Below, in pieces: positions 1 through 11,300 of a stretch of 64,000 bases of DNA. The position numbers were made by a program, and so were the translations under genes. Each line of letters opens with the position of its first letter. Positions within the stretch are counted from its first letter, which is position 1. The stretch comes from Pandoraea anapnoica (lineage in GTDB: Bacteria; Pseudomonadota; Gammaproteobacteria; Burkholderiales; Burkholderiaceae), in NCBI RefSeq assembly GCF_902459765.1, contig NZ_CABPSP010000006.1, positions 186,001 to 250,000 on the forward strand. The letters run 5' to 3'. Under the pieces are notes generated by a model, which was not told the DNA's origin, did not search any database, and was given only the letters and a program-made list of their open reading frames with translations.

Positions 1-408
1 CGCCGCAGTTTGCCCGACAGCGCCGACGACATTCGGATCGAAGCGAATGCGGCGCGTCGTTACTTCGGACTCATACAGGCGCGGGTTCACGATGCGTTCT
101 GTGCGCAACCTGTGCTGGCACAGGGCGCGCGACGTATCGCGCTGCGCTTGTGGATCGATGCGTCGGGACGGATCGGGCCGGTCAGCCTGCTCGGGTCGAG
201 CGGCGACAGCACCGTCGACAGGCTCGCTGTCGGCGCACTGCAGGGTGTGAGCGTTGGTGAGCCGGTACCGCCGTCGCTCGCACAGCCGTTCACGTTCGTG
301 ATCTTGCCCAAGGCGTCGGGACGTAGCTGGGGCTGTAGTTCCGCCGACGATCCCACGGCTGTGACCGCCGACAAGCCGCCTCGCACGGGAGGCCGGAATG
401 ACCGATAG
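1..408 (+). CDS. TonB-like C-terminal domain protein, 5' truncated (possible VreA-type signalling protein)
   Basis: The frame is open from the first base to a TAG at 406-408, so the start lies outside the window; the first possible start inside (TTG at 10) is probably not real. The visible 135 residues look like a TonB/TolA C-terminal domain: a helix (AARRYFGLIQARV), then IALRLWIDASGRIGPVSLLGSSG and a final strand ending FTFVILP. The stop codon overlaps the ATG of the next gene, an ECF sigma factor, so the two are translationally coupled. In P. aeruginosa PUMA3 a receptor-like protein, VreA, with a TonB-like C-terminus precedes sigma VreI and anti-sigma VreR. By position this gene could be the same type, which is inference because the N-terminal half is not visible. 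A plain TonB energy transducer is the alternative. Confidence 0.7.
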   Translation, partial: RRSLPDSADDIRIEANAARRYFGLIQARVHDAFCAQPVLAQGARRIALRLWIDASGRIGPVSLLGSSGDSTVDRLAVGALQGVSVGEPVPPSLAQPFTFVILPKASGRSWGCSSADDPTAVTADKPPRTGGRNDR

Positions 409-901
409 CGCCCGCGCGACGTTGCGCGAACTGCTCGTCGAGCGTTACGGGCAACTCAAGACGCTGCTCTCGCGCAGGCTCGGGTCGTCCGAACTCGCGG
501 GCGACGCCTTGCAAGACACGTGGGTGCGGCTGGAGAACACCGAGAACATCGAACCGGTGCGTAATCCGGGCGCGTATCTATACCGAATGGCGTACCACGC
601 TGCGATCGACAAGCAGCGCGCCGAGGACCGGAGACTGAGCGTCGGCGAGATCGAGACGATGCTCGATCTCGTCAGCCCCGAACCCGGACCTGCGCAGATC
701 GCTGAAGCGAATTCCGACCTGCATGAACTCGCACGGGTGCTGGAGCAAATGCCGCAGCGCCGTCGCGACATTCTGCTGGCGGTGCGTCTGGATGGCCTCG
801 CGCAGCGCGAAGTCGCAGAGCGTTTCGGCATCTCCCTGCGGCTGGTCGAACTGGAGTTGAAGAAGGCGCAGGAATTCTGCGCGCAGCACATCGAACGGTA
901 A
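398..901 (+). CDS. ECF RNA polymerase sigma factor, FecI-like
   Basis: A 167-residue protein of standard FecI-family size. Region 2 spans about residues 10-80 (ELAGDALQDTWVRLEN, then AYLYRMAYHAAIDKQRAEDRR). Region 4 spans about 105-160 (LARVLEQMPQRRRDILLAVRLDGLAQREVAERFGIS), including the -35-reading helix-turn-helix. There is no C-terminal extension. The ATG at 398 has GGGAGG at 387-392 with a 5-base spacer, and the ATG overlaps the stop of the upstream gene. A FecR-type regulator follows after about 210 bases, as expected for an anti-sigma partner. It should direct polymerase to promoters such as the three TGCGG/CGTCAT sites in this window. That assignment is inference, since a second ECF sigma at 14754 could also read them. 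Confidence 0.92.
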   Translation: MTDSARATLRELLVERYGQLKTLLSRRLGSSELAGDALQDTWVRLENTENIEPVRNPGAYLYRMAYHAAIDKQRAEDRRLSVGEIETMLDLVSPEPGPAQIAEANSDLHELARVLEQMPQRRRDILLAVRLDGLAQREVAERFGISLRLVELELKKAQEFCAQHIER

Positions 902-972
902 ACATTCGACGCGCCGTACCACACGGTTTTATGACGGTTATGCGACGCGACAGAAAATAATGGCAAAAAAAC

Positions 973-1000
973 TGCGGATTCTGCCGATGGCAAACGTCAT
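973..1000 (+). promoter_or_regulatory. Candidate ECF promoter P1, upstream of fecR-like gene
   Basis: TGCGG at 973-977 is followed after exactly 17 bases by CGTCAT at 995-1000. The same pair with the same spacing occurs at 2203-2230 and 14629-14656. The base after TGCGG varies and is followed by TT in all three. A run of A residues precedes it (965-971), possibly an UP-like element. CGTC is a common -10 core for ECF sigma factors. The predicted transcript starts near 1007, giving a leader of about 110 bases to the ATG at 1116. Confidence 0.65.
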
Positions 1001-1115
1001 GTAATCAGGACGACCCGCAAACCCATGGATGCATGGGGCACATCGAAGGCAGAATTCAGGGCGCACGCCACGGAGAAGCGTTCCCGCAGGCAGAGGATCG
1101 ACAGACACACCCGAT

Positions 1116-2141
1116 ATGAAGGTATCACCCGACAACTCGACCGGCTCTGGCACGGCGCCGGCCTCGCACGACGCGTTGCGTATGCAGCGCGACGCCCACG
1201 CATGGGTGCGACGCCTCACGTCCGGCGAAGCCACCGTGGCCGACGCGCAGGCGCTTCAGCAATGGTGTGACGCGAGCCCCGCGCATGCCGCGGCGTTTGC
1301 CGACGCGCGGCGTCTGTGGCGCGATCTCGGCCCGGCGGGCGAAGTGGTGCGTGCGCGCGAACGTGCCGAGGCACGGCGTCCCACGCGCGCGGGGCGGCGC
1401 GTGTTCCTGGGCGGTGCGCTGGCTTCCGTGGCGGGCGTCGGGGCGGCGGTGATTGCACCCGCAGGACTCTGGGGCGCGATGACGTCGCTCGCGCATGCGG
1501 ACTACCGCACGTCGGCGGGTGAGCAGCGACAGATCGCGCTTACCAGCGATGTGAGCGTCAATCTCAATACGCGTACAAGCATTGCTTTGACGGAGAAAGA
1601 CGGAGAACTCGGCACGACGTCGGCGCAAGGCGTGCGTCGGGGCGTCGATCTCCTCGATGGCGAGATCGCCGTCGACAACTCGCGCAGTGCCGCACCGTTC
1701 ATTGTCACGGCGGGCGACGGCCGCGCCATCGGTACGCAAGCGAATTTCGAAGTGCGCAATCTCGACACGCGCGTTTGCGTGACATGTGTGTCCGGTAACG
1801 TACGCGTCGAACTCGGCGGCAACAGCGTGCAGCTCGCTGCGCTCCAGCAAGTGAGCTATCAGGGGCAACGCCTTGGGCGTGCAACAACCGTCGACACGAC
1901 CGTCGCCACCGCGTGGCGCTCTGGCGTGCTGATTTTCCGCGACACGCCGCTGTCCGATGTCATCGGCGAGATCAACCGCTATCGTGCGGGGCGCGTGGTG
2001 GTGTTCGACAGCCACCTCGCGCAGAGCCGCCTGAGCGGGCGATTCCGTATCGATCGGCTCGACGAAGTCTTCGCGCAGATACAGGAAGTGCTCGGTGCGC
2101 GTGTGACGCAATTGCCGGGCGGGGTGGTCGTCATCGGCTAG
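1116..2141 (+). CDS. FecR-type anti-sigma/sigma regulator
   Basis: A 341-residue inner-membrane signalling protein. The cytoplasmic DUF4880-type segment, about residues 24-70 (AHAWVRRLTSGEATVADAQ... WRDL), should bind the sigma factor. A twin-arginine-like RRVFLGG at about 94-100 leads into the single membrane helix (about 96-120); FecR proteins are known to use the Tat route. The periplasmic FecR domain spans about 128-220. The C-terminal segment (FRDTPLSDVIGEINRY ... LSGRFRI) is the usual FecR tail. The start at 1116 was chosen because DUF4880 begins soon after; an in-frame ATG at 1029 would add 29 low-complexity residues. The usual FecR input is a TonB-dependent receptor, but the next gene is a giant exoprotein, so the ligand path here is unknown. 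Confidence 0.9.
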   Translation: MKVSPDNSTGSGTAPASHDALRMQRDAHAWVRRLTSGEATVADAQALQQWCDASPAHAAAFADARRLWRDLGPAGEVVRARERAEARRPTRAGRRVFLGGALASVAGVGAAVIAPAGLWGAMTSLAHADYRTSAGEQRQIALTSDVSVNLNTRTSIALTEKDGELGTTSAQGVRRGVDLLDGEIAVDNSRSAAPFIVTAGDGRAIGTQANFEVRNLDTRVCVTCVSGNVRVELGGNSVQLAALQQVSYQGQRLGRATTVDTTVATAWRSGVLIFRDTPLSDVIGEINRYRAGRVVVFDSHLAQSRLSGRFRIDRLDEVFAQIQEVLGARVTQLPGGVVVIG

Positions 2142-2202
2142 CAGAAGTTATAGGTGTGCGTGCGGGACGGGTCCGGTGGCGCAAGAATTTCGAGTGCGGC
2201 TT

Positions 2203-2230
2203 TGCGGGTTTCGGAAATGAGCGTCGTCAT
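2203..2230 (+). promoter_or_regulatory. Candidate ECF promoter P2, upstream of the giant exoprotein
   Basis: TGCGG at 2203-2207, 17 bases, then CGTCAT at 2225-2230, matching P1 and P3 in both elements and spacing. It lies in the 164-base gap after the fecR-like gene, with a predicted start near 2237 and a leader of about 70 bases before the ATG at 2306. It suggests the exoprotein is transcribed from its own ECF promoter. Confidence 0.65.
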
Positions 2231-2305
2231 CAAAGGGAAGGCCGCTTGCATCGATGCGATGGCAGCGGTCACTAACCGATTGCCGATTGCCACTGCAGAC
2301 CCGAC

Positions 2306-5300
2306 ATGCAACCGAACCCTTTGCTTTCGCTCGCTCCCCCGGCTTCAGACGCTTCTGCCAACCCCAGTGACGACGCGCCACGCAAGCGTCACCGTCTCGG
2401 TCGCGTTATTCGCACGCTCCATCGCAAACCGCTCGTTCAGGCCGCAGCGCTGACACTGCTTGCGTCGTCGGCGGCGCATGCGCAACAGGCGTTCAGCAGC
2501 GCATGGTTCGCCGCGCGCGGTGCAGCGCAGGCGACGGCATCGCAAACCGGCCGCCTGCCGAACGGCATGCCGGTAACGACGCTGATGGATCCGTCGGCAC
2601 AGCAGCAACAGGCGAACGCACAGTTGCAACGCTCGATTGCAAATCTGAGTTCGGCCGCGCAGAACATCGCGGCCATGCAGGCGACGCAAGCAAATGCGCG
2701 CGCGGCCGCGGCCAACACCGATGCCACGATCCCCGATGGCCTCACTGAGGGCGGTCTCAAAGTCGATACGAACAGCCTGACGAAGGGCTGGATCAACGCC
2801 AACGCGCCGACGCAGTCGGCATCCAACAGCAAGACCAACGTCAATGTTCAGCAGACAGCCGACAAGGCGATCCTGAACTGGGAAACGTTCAACGTCGGGC
2901 GCAACACGTCCGTCAACTTCGCCCAGCAGAGCGACTGGTCGGTGCTCAACCGGGTGAACGATCCGAACGCGCGTCCGAGCCGGATTCAGGGGCAGATTCA
3001 CGGCGACGGCACCGTGCTGATCCTGAACCGAAACGGCGTGATCTTCGGCGGCACGAGTCAGGTCGATACGCGTAATCTGGTCGCCGCGGCCGCGAAGATG
3101 ACCGACGCGCAGTTCACTACCAACGGGCTGTACGGCGCGAATGGCACGGCGCCGACGTTCACCGATGCCCTCGGTAAAGTCGAAGTGCAAGCCGGCGCCA
3201 ACATCGTCACGCGCACGCCGACATCGGTCACCCAGGGCGGCGGCTACGTCATGCTGGTGGGACGAGAGGTGAGCAACGCGGGGACCATCGTCACGCCACA
3301 AGGGCAGGTCGCACTCGCCGCTGGCGACAGCTTCGTCATTCGCAAGGGCGTGGGTACCGATGCCAACACCCCGTCGACGACGCGAGGCAACGAAATCGCG
3401 CCGCAGCTCGTCGCGCAGAGCGTAGCCGGAAAGGTCGTCAACACAGGCTTGCTGATGGTGCCTGAAGGCGATATCACGCTGGCAGGACGCGACGTGCAGC
3501 AACTCGGCACGGCGGTGTCGACGACGACCGTCAATACGCGCGGCACGATTCACTTGCTGAACTCTGCGAGCGACACGCTGGGCAAAGTGACGCTGGGCAA
3601 TGGGGCGCTGACGTCGGTCCTCATCAGCGATAACGGCGCCACGGCGCTCGACAGCCAGCGCTCGGCGCTGATGCAGGACTCGGTGGCGCAGGACGTGCTG
3701 CGTGCCGGGGCGTCGTCGGGGCTGTTCGACAACCTCTCGAAACTCTCGGACCGACGCGACCAGTCGCGCGTGGAAATCGTCAGCGGCGGCAACGTCGAGT
3801 TTCAGGGCAACTCGCTCACGCTCGCCACAGGCGGTCAGCTTGCCGTGAGCGCGATCGGTCGAAGCTTCGTCGCGAACGGTGCGCAGCTCGATGTCTCGGG
3901 GGCCGTCGGTGTGTCGCTTTCGATGGACAGCAACAACGTCAAGGTCAACGTTCAGGGCAACGAGCAACGCGACGCCCCGGGAAATCGCGATAACGCGGCG
4001 CTCAACAACGCGAACGTCTATATCGACCGTCGCCGTCTGGTCTATGTGCCTGCAAGCGTCGGTGGCTACGCGAACGAGCGCTGGTACACGCCAGGCGGCC
4101 TGCTGGAGGTCGGTGGCTATCTTGCCAATCAGGCGCACGGTATCGGCGAATGGACGGCGCAGGGCGGCATGATTACGCTCGGCGGTAATGAGGTCGTGAC
4201 ACAGATGGGTGCGGCCATCAACCTCTCGGGCGGCACGTACAACGTGCAGACCGGGTACCTCAATCAGTCTTGGCTGCGTGGTGCGGACGGTCAGCTTTAC
4301 AACGTCAATACAGCCCCGACAAATGTCCTCTACACCGGCGTCTACAACGGCTTCGAGGTGACCCACCCGCGCTGGGGCACGAGCGCGACCGAGTCCTACG
4401 CCAGTCCGCTGATCGCGCCGACGAGGGTGCTGCAAAACGGCTATACCGTGGGCCGCGACGCTGGTCGTCTGAGCATTTCCGCACCGACCGCCGTGCTCGA
4501 AGGTGAGGTGATTGCGAACGTCTACACCGGTCCGGTACAGACGCAGGCACGCCCTGGTGCGCTGACGGACGGCTATGCGCTGAGTCAGTTCGCAGTCGCC
4601 CGCGCCGGTTCGCTCACGCTGGGGCAGTACGCGGGGCCGGGGCGCACCGGTGCGTTCACGACCGACGTCGAGATCGGTGCGTTTGACGACATCACGTCGC
4701 GAATGGGCGTGGCGGACGCCCTCGATGCCTCGCGCGCGAACACCCTCTGGCTCGACGTATCGCGCCTGAATCGGACGGGCTTCGGCGAACTCGATCTCGT
4801 CTCTGCGGGCAATATCGCTGTCAAGCGCGACCTGACGCTGGATAACGGCGGCAGGCTGAGTCTTGTGGCCCCGGACGTGGACGTGAGCGGGACTATCACC
4901 GTGCCGTCGGGCACGGTCACCATCGCCAACATGTACTTGCGCGCGACCGATACGTATCCGATTGCGCTCTTGAAGTCGGACGGCACCGCATCGCTGACGC
5001 TCGAACCTGGCGCGAAGATCGACGTGCGCGGCCTCTGGGTCAACGGCAGTACGGATTCCGATTCGCTCTCGAAGACGGCATTTCTGAACGGCGGTAACGT
5101 CACGTTCGATTCCACGCGCGATGTGACGATCAGCGAGGGCAGCACGATTGACGTGTCCTCGGGTGGCGCGGTACTGGCGAACGGTAAGACGAAGGGCGGC
5201 ACGGGGGGGAACGTCACCTTAATCGCAGGTGATTCCGCGTCGAACGTCAACATCAGTGCCGGTACGCTCATCCTGAACGGCGACATCGTGGCGTATGGCG

Positions 5301-8300
5301 TGAACGGCGGTGGCAAGCTCACGGTCTCGACGCCGGACGCCATCATGATCGGCTCGAACGCGGAACTCGCTGGCGGCTTGCTTGCGGCCGGTACGACGTC
5401 CAATGTCGCGGTCAAGCTCGCCGAGCCGTACACCGTACCTGCGGGCACGCCGTTGCCATTTTCGACGGTCGATGCACACACGAAGCTGATTATGGACGTG
5501 CCGTTGCCCGTCAACATTTCGGTCGCCACGGGCCCGACGCAGCCGACGGCCGCGCCGTGGGTGGTGCCGACCGGCACGCAGGTGCTGGCGTACAAGACCG
5601 ACGGCAGTATCGGTTACGCTTACTTCAACCCCGGGGACACGGTGCCGCAGGGCACACGCGTCTTCACCGTCACCGGTTACAACAATAACAATGGCATTCC
5701 CGCCGGGACGGTGATTCCGTCAAGAGTCTTCCCCCAGGGCTTCGCGATTCAGCCGTACCGAGTGGTGTACTCGGCGGGCACCGTCAATAGCGTGGACGTG
5801 ACTTATCCGACCGGTTCGGTGGTCCCTGCGGGCACGAAGTTCTCCCGCGACGTGGCTGTCGCCCCGGTGCCGATGTTCAACGCCGGGGATTCGGGCAGTA
5901 ACACGCCGTTATTTGCTGCGGGCTTCGGCAACTACGACATCACGGGTGGTCAGGGTGTGCGCGTCGACACCGGCGTGGTGCTCGCCCCGGTGATGCCTGT
6001 GTATCGCTTCGGCACGAACAGCTTCACTGCGCGGACCGGGGCCGATCCTGCGAGCGCGATGGAAGTGGTCTTGCCGCCACTCTTTGCCGAGAACGCACAG
6101 ACCGGCACGCTTGCGCAGCGCGCTGGCGCGAGCATCGCGCTGCGCTCAATCGCCAAGGACTATCAGGGCAACAAGACGGGCGGCGACGTGTCGATCGGAC
6201 GCGGCGCGTCGGTCGTCGTGGACCCGGGGCAGAACATCACACTCGACTCGTTCGGGCAGATTACGGTCGACGGCTCGCTGACGGCGCGTGGTGGGAAGAT
6301 CACGCTGACCTCCGAAGCGGACAACGTCCTGCCCAGCGCGCGCAACTTCGACGTCGGCGGCAAGAACCTCGGCATGTCAACCTGGCTCGGCCCGACGGCC
6401 AGTCTCGATGTCTCCGGATTCGGCTACACCGCCATCGACGCTTCCGGCCGTACCTACGGCAAGGTATCCGACGCGGGCAGCATCACACTCAACGGAGGCC
6501 CGTCGTTCGTGATCGTGCGTCCCGGCGCGGAGCTCAATGCCGATGGCGCGGCCGTCACCGTGGACACCGCGACGGTGTCCGGACAACCCTCGAACGCGGT
6601 CGGGCGCACAACGCTCGCGTCCAACGGCGGCGCCATCTCGCTAAGCACGACGAGCGGTCTGATGCTCGACGGCAACGCGCACGCCTTCGCTGGCGGCGCG
6701 GGTGCGTTGGGCGGCGATCTGTCGCTCTCGCTCGTCTCCGCACAGTTTCAGGATCCGGCAGGCAAGATTCCAGGCAATGTGTTGCCGCCGTCGCAGTTCA
6801 CCGTGACGCAGGCACGCGGCACGCCGGTCGTGCTGGCGGGACCGGCGGATGTGTCGTCTCTGACGTTCGGTCTGGCGGCCGTGAGCGCGGATCAGATCCG
6901 CGAGGGCGGTTTCGCATCTGCCACGCTGGCGTCGACGGACTATCTGATGTTCAGAGGCGACGTGTCGCTTGCACTCGACAAGAGCCTGAGGCTCACGGCC
7001 AACGCCATCACCTCCGGCAGGCCGATGGTCGGGACACAAACCCCGACGATTAACACGGTTCGCCTTTCCGCTCCGTATGTGAGCTTCTCCGCCACACCGG
7101 CCGTGTACCGCGACGGCTACCGTTCCGGTGCGATCGGCAATACGTCTGCGAACAGCGTGCCGACCAATGCGACGTTCGAAGTCGATGCCAATCTCATCGA
7201 CATCCAGGGGCCGATCAGCTTCGGCGCGAGCACGGCGTATTACGACACCGCGACCAACCAGTTCGTCGGCACGCCGTCGCAAGGATTCAAGACGACACGC
7301 TTCGTGAGTCAGGGCGACATCCGTTTCCTGCCAACGACCGAATTGCAGGCGGGCACGTCGATCATGTCCGGCTGGGACATGGACTTCGTGGGCGCGCAGA
7401 TTTACCCGACGACGGGGGCGATGGCCAACATCATCGCCGGATCGGGCAACCCGAATTACGACGCGACGCTCACCCTCGGGCGCTCCACCGCCGACGTGCC
7501 GGATGTCCCGATGTCCGTCTTCGGCACGCTTTATCTGGCTGCACCGAATATCATGCAGGGCGGTGTGCTGCGCGCGCCCTTCGGTGTGTTGATCTTCGGG
7601 CAGGCGGGCGCTGTGCCGGGGCAGGTGCCGGGCGTCAAACGCGTCGAGTTGCTGCCGGGGAGCGTGACCTCCGTGTCGACGAATGGTCTGACGATGCCTT
7701 ATGGCGGCACGTTCGATGGCGTCACCTACAACTACAACGGCGCGAGCATTGCGGCGTTGGGCGCAGGCGGTTTCACGTCGGGCGGGTGGGGCATCAGTTC
7801 CGGGATTCGTCTGGAGGGCGAGTCGGTCGCAGTCGACAGGGGGGCGGTACTCGATCTCTCGGGCGGTGGCTCGCTCACCGGCGCGGGCTTCGTGACAGGC
7901 CGGGGCGGCTCGGTCAACGTGCTGACGACGCCGCTCGTCAATGCGAACCCGACCATGACGCTCAGTAAGGCGGGCAACAGGGTCTACGCGATTGTGCCGG
8001 GCTATGCGTCGAGCTACGCACCGGTGTCGCCGGAAAACGGCGGGGGCGATCCCGCCATCGGACAACGCATCACCCTCGGTGCGGGCGTGCCGGGGTTGCC
8101 TGCGGGGACCTACACGTTGCTGCCGTCGAACTACGCGCTGCTGCCGGGTGCGTTTCGGGTGGAAATCGGCGGCACAGGCCAGAACCTTCCCGCAACGGCG
8201 ACCGCAGCGGGCAACGGGACTTACCTGACGTCGGGTTACACGAGCATTGCGAACACGTCGGGGCGCAGTCAGTTGCCGTCCACTGTGCTGGTGACGTCGG

Positions 8301-11300
8301 CCGACGCCGTGCGCAGGTACTCGCAGTTCAACGAACAGAGCTACAGCGATTTCCTCACCACGCAGGCCGCGCAGTTCGGCAACATCCCCCCGCTGTTGCC
8401 GCGCGACGGCAAGGCGCTCGACATCCAGTTCGATACGCCTTCGCAAGTTCCGACGACGCCCGTCTTCACGTTCGACGGCACGGCGCGCTTTCAGGCTGCG
8501 CCGGGCGGCGTCGCCGGACAGGCCGCCGTGGAGCGTATCGGTGAAATTACGACAGGCAATCGCACGGCGGGCTACACGGGCGTGTCGGTGTCGGCCGATG
8601 CCCTGAGCGCCATCGAAGCGCCGCGCCTGAGTATCAACGGTACCGCTGCGGTCACGCTGGGTCAGCAGTACATGATTATTGGACGCGGCAACTCAGACCT
8701 TTTCCTGCGCGATGGCGTAACGCTCTCCGCTGGGGAGATCTATCTGGTCGGCGCGAACGGCACGAACATCACGCTCGGCAATAACGTCACGCTGACCACG
8801 ATAGGCAAGGGACCGGCACCGTTCGACACGGCAACGACCGGGTTGCCGTACACGCCTTTCGCCAACACGGTGCTGGCGGTGTCCAACGGAGACATCGAGT
8901 TCGCGGGGCCGCAGACCAGCAACGGCACCATCACCATCGGGGCCGGTTCGGGCCTGTTCTCCGAGGGCACGGTGGTGTTCTCGACGAATGGCGCTTCGCA
9001 GCTCGACCCGACGGCGCGCTTCGGCGCACGCAACATCTCGCTCGCGGTGGGATCGCTCAATGTGGGCGACGCCGCGCAGATCGCGACAGCGGGCAATCCG
9101 GCGGGCATGATGTTCAATCAGACGATGCTATCGACGCTGATGCAGGGCGATCCGACGAGCGGCGCACCGGCGCTTGAGAAGCTCACGCTGGGCGCTGCGA
9201 ACGCGATCAACGTGTTTGGCAGCCGCAACCTTGACACGCGCGGCTCCGGTGTGGAGGTCGTGCTCAAAACCCCGGCCATCTATGGCTACGGCGGCAGCGC
9301 CGATCATGCGACGGTGGCCGCCGACCGATTGACGTGGAACGGTGTGGCGGGCGCCTCGGCACCTGCCATCGCGGCAGGCGGCCCGGGTACTGGGTCCGGC
9401 ACGCTGAGCCTTGTCGCCAGGGAAATCGACCTCGGCCAGTTCTCGTCGACGGACACGACTAACGTCACGCGCACGATCTATGGCTTCGGCAACGTCGATC
9501 TGACGGCGAGCGAGCGCATCGTCTCGGCAGGCCGCAGCACGCTCTTCGTCTATCAGGCCCCCAGCACGCAGAGCGGTGCGGTGTTCGGCCAGAGCGGCAC
9601 GGGCGGTAATCTCACGCTCGCGACGCCGCTGCTGAGCGCTACGCAGAAGTCCGTCACCGGCTATGTGGCGGGCGGGGCGCTGAATGTCGTCGCCCCGGCG
9701 GGCACGGCACCGAGCGCCGCGACATCGACCATCGCAGGCGCGGAGATCGATCTCACAGGCGACAGCGTGCGACTCGGCAGCACGGTGCTGCTGCCCAGCG
9801 GCAAGCTGGCCGTGGACGCCACGAACGACATCGTGCTCGCCGACGGAAGCCGCATCGACCTGAGCGGACAGAAGTCGGCCGTTCAGGATGCGACCGTGTA
9901 CGGTTTCGGCGGCACTTTGTTGCTGACGAGTGCACAGGGCAACGTCACGCAATCGGCGGGATCGGTGATGGATGTCTCAGCGCAGAACAACAACGCAGGC
10001 GACATCGTCATCGATGCGGGCAATGGCACCGTGGCGCTGAACGGACAGTTGCGCGGCGCGGCTAACACGGGCTACCTCAGCGGCGACTTCGGCGCGTCGG
10101 CAGGCAGCTTTGCGGACTTTGCGGGCCTTAACGCGTCGCTCACGACGGGGGGCTTCTTCGACGCGCGCAGCTTCGTGCAGAAGCATGGCGACCTGAACGT
10201 CGGCAACGGCGTCAAGGCGCACAACGTCAATATCTCGGTCGACGGTGGAAGTCTGACGGTCGACGGGACCATCGACGCCTCCGGGAGCGCATCGGGCACC
10301 ATTCGTCTGTCGGCGGCTAACGGTCTGACGCTGAGCGGCACATCGTTGCTCGATGCGCACAGCACGAAGCTGCAAGTCGACAGCTACGGTGCCCCCATCG
10401 AAGCGAAGAATCGCGGGCACATCGAACTGACGACCGCCAGCGGCACGATGACGCTCTCGCCAGGCGCGACACTGGACCTGAGCACGCCGGGCGGCACGAA
10501 CTACGGCGAAGTCATCCTGAACGCCGTGCGCACGTCCGAAACGTCGGGCGACATCGCCATCAATGCGTCGGGACCGCTCAATATTCGTGGCGCGAACAGC
10601 GTGGCACTCAATGGCTTCTGGACGTACAACCTGCCCGCGGGCAGCGGGATTTCGCAGGGGACGCTCGACGGCTACGACGCTGCCAGCACGTCGTTCATCA
10701 ATGCGGCGGCGGCCAACAGTTTTCTTGCGACACGCACGGCGGGTTTGTCTGCTCTGGGCAGCGCATATCACCTGCGTCCAGGCGTGCAGATTGCATCGGT
10801 CGGCGATTTGTCGACCATCGGCGATATCGACCTCGCTAAGTTCCGCTACGGCCCGAACGCGAATCGCGATCCCAATTCGGCATCGTACGGCGCGGGCGAG
10901 CCGATGGCGCTCGTGGTGCGCGCGGGCGGCAACCTTACGATCGGCGGCAGCATCTCGGACGGCTTCCGTGCATCGGCGGGTGCACCGGCGCAGTTCTCCC
11001 TTATCGATGTGACGACCGCGCCGTACTTCAAAAAACAGACCAACGTGGTCGGTGGGGCCACTTTTACCTACTGGTTCGACGAGAACAACGACCTCTATCT
11101 GGCGAACGCGTGGACGGTTCCGAACGATGCGTTCTACAACTGGTGGACGATTAATTGGTGGGGGCCGTACGTCGATACGCAAGGCAACTCGTATAACCCG
11201 GGCGACACGATCCCGGCGGGCACTACGCTTAGCGCAAGCAACAGCTACGGCTTCGGCTTTGAGGCAGGCAACATGCCCGCATTCTCCGCATTGACCAGTC

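Noticed and set aside
1029-1115. Longer N-terminus for the FecR-like gene from ATG 1029 or 1025
   Set aside because: The added residues (HGAHRRQNSGRTPRRS) are not FecR-like, and the DUF4880 segment begins shortly after the ATG at 1116.
2148-2305. Small ORFs in the gap between fecR and the exoprotein
   Set aside because: No ribosome site fits and the gap is better explained as promoter P2 plus an untranslated leader.
2345-4435. Long antisense open frame (about 700 codons) inside the exoprotein gene
   Set aside because: High G+C makes long antisense frames common. The translation is Arg/His-rich with no domain, and the plus-strand frame has clear TPS motifs.
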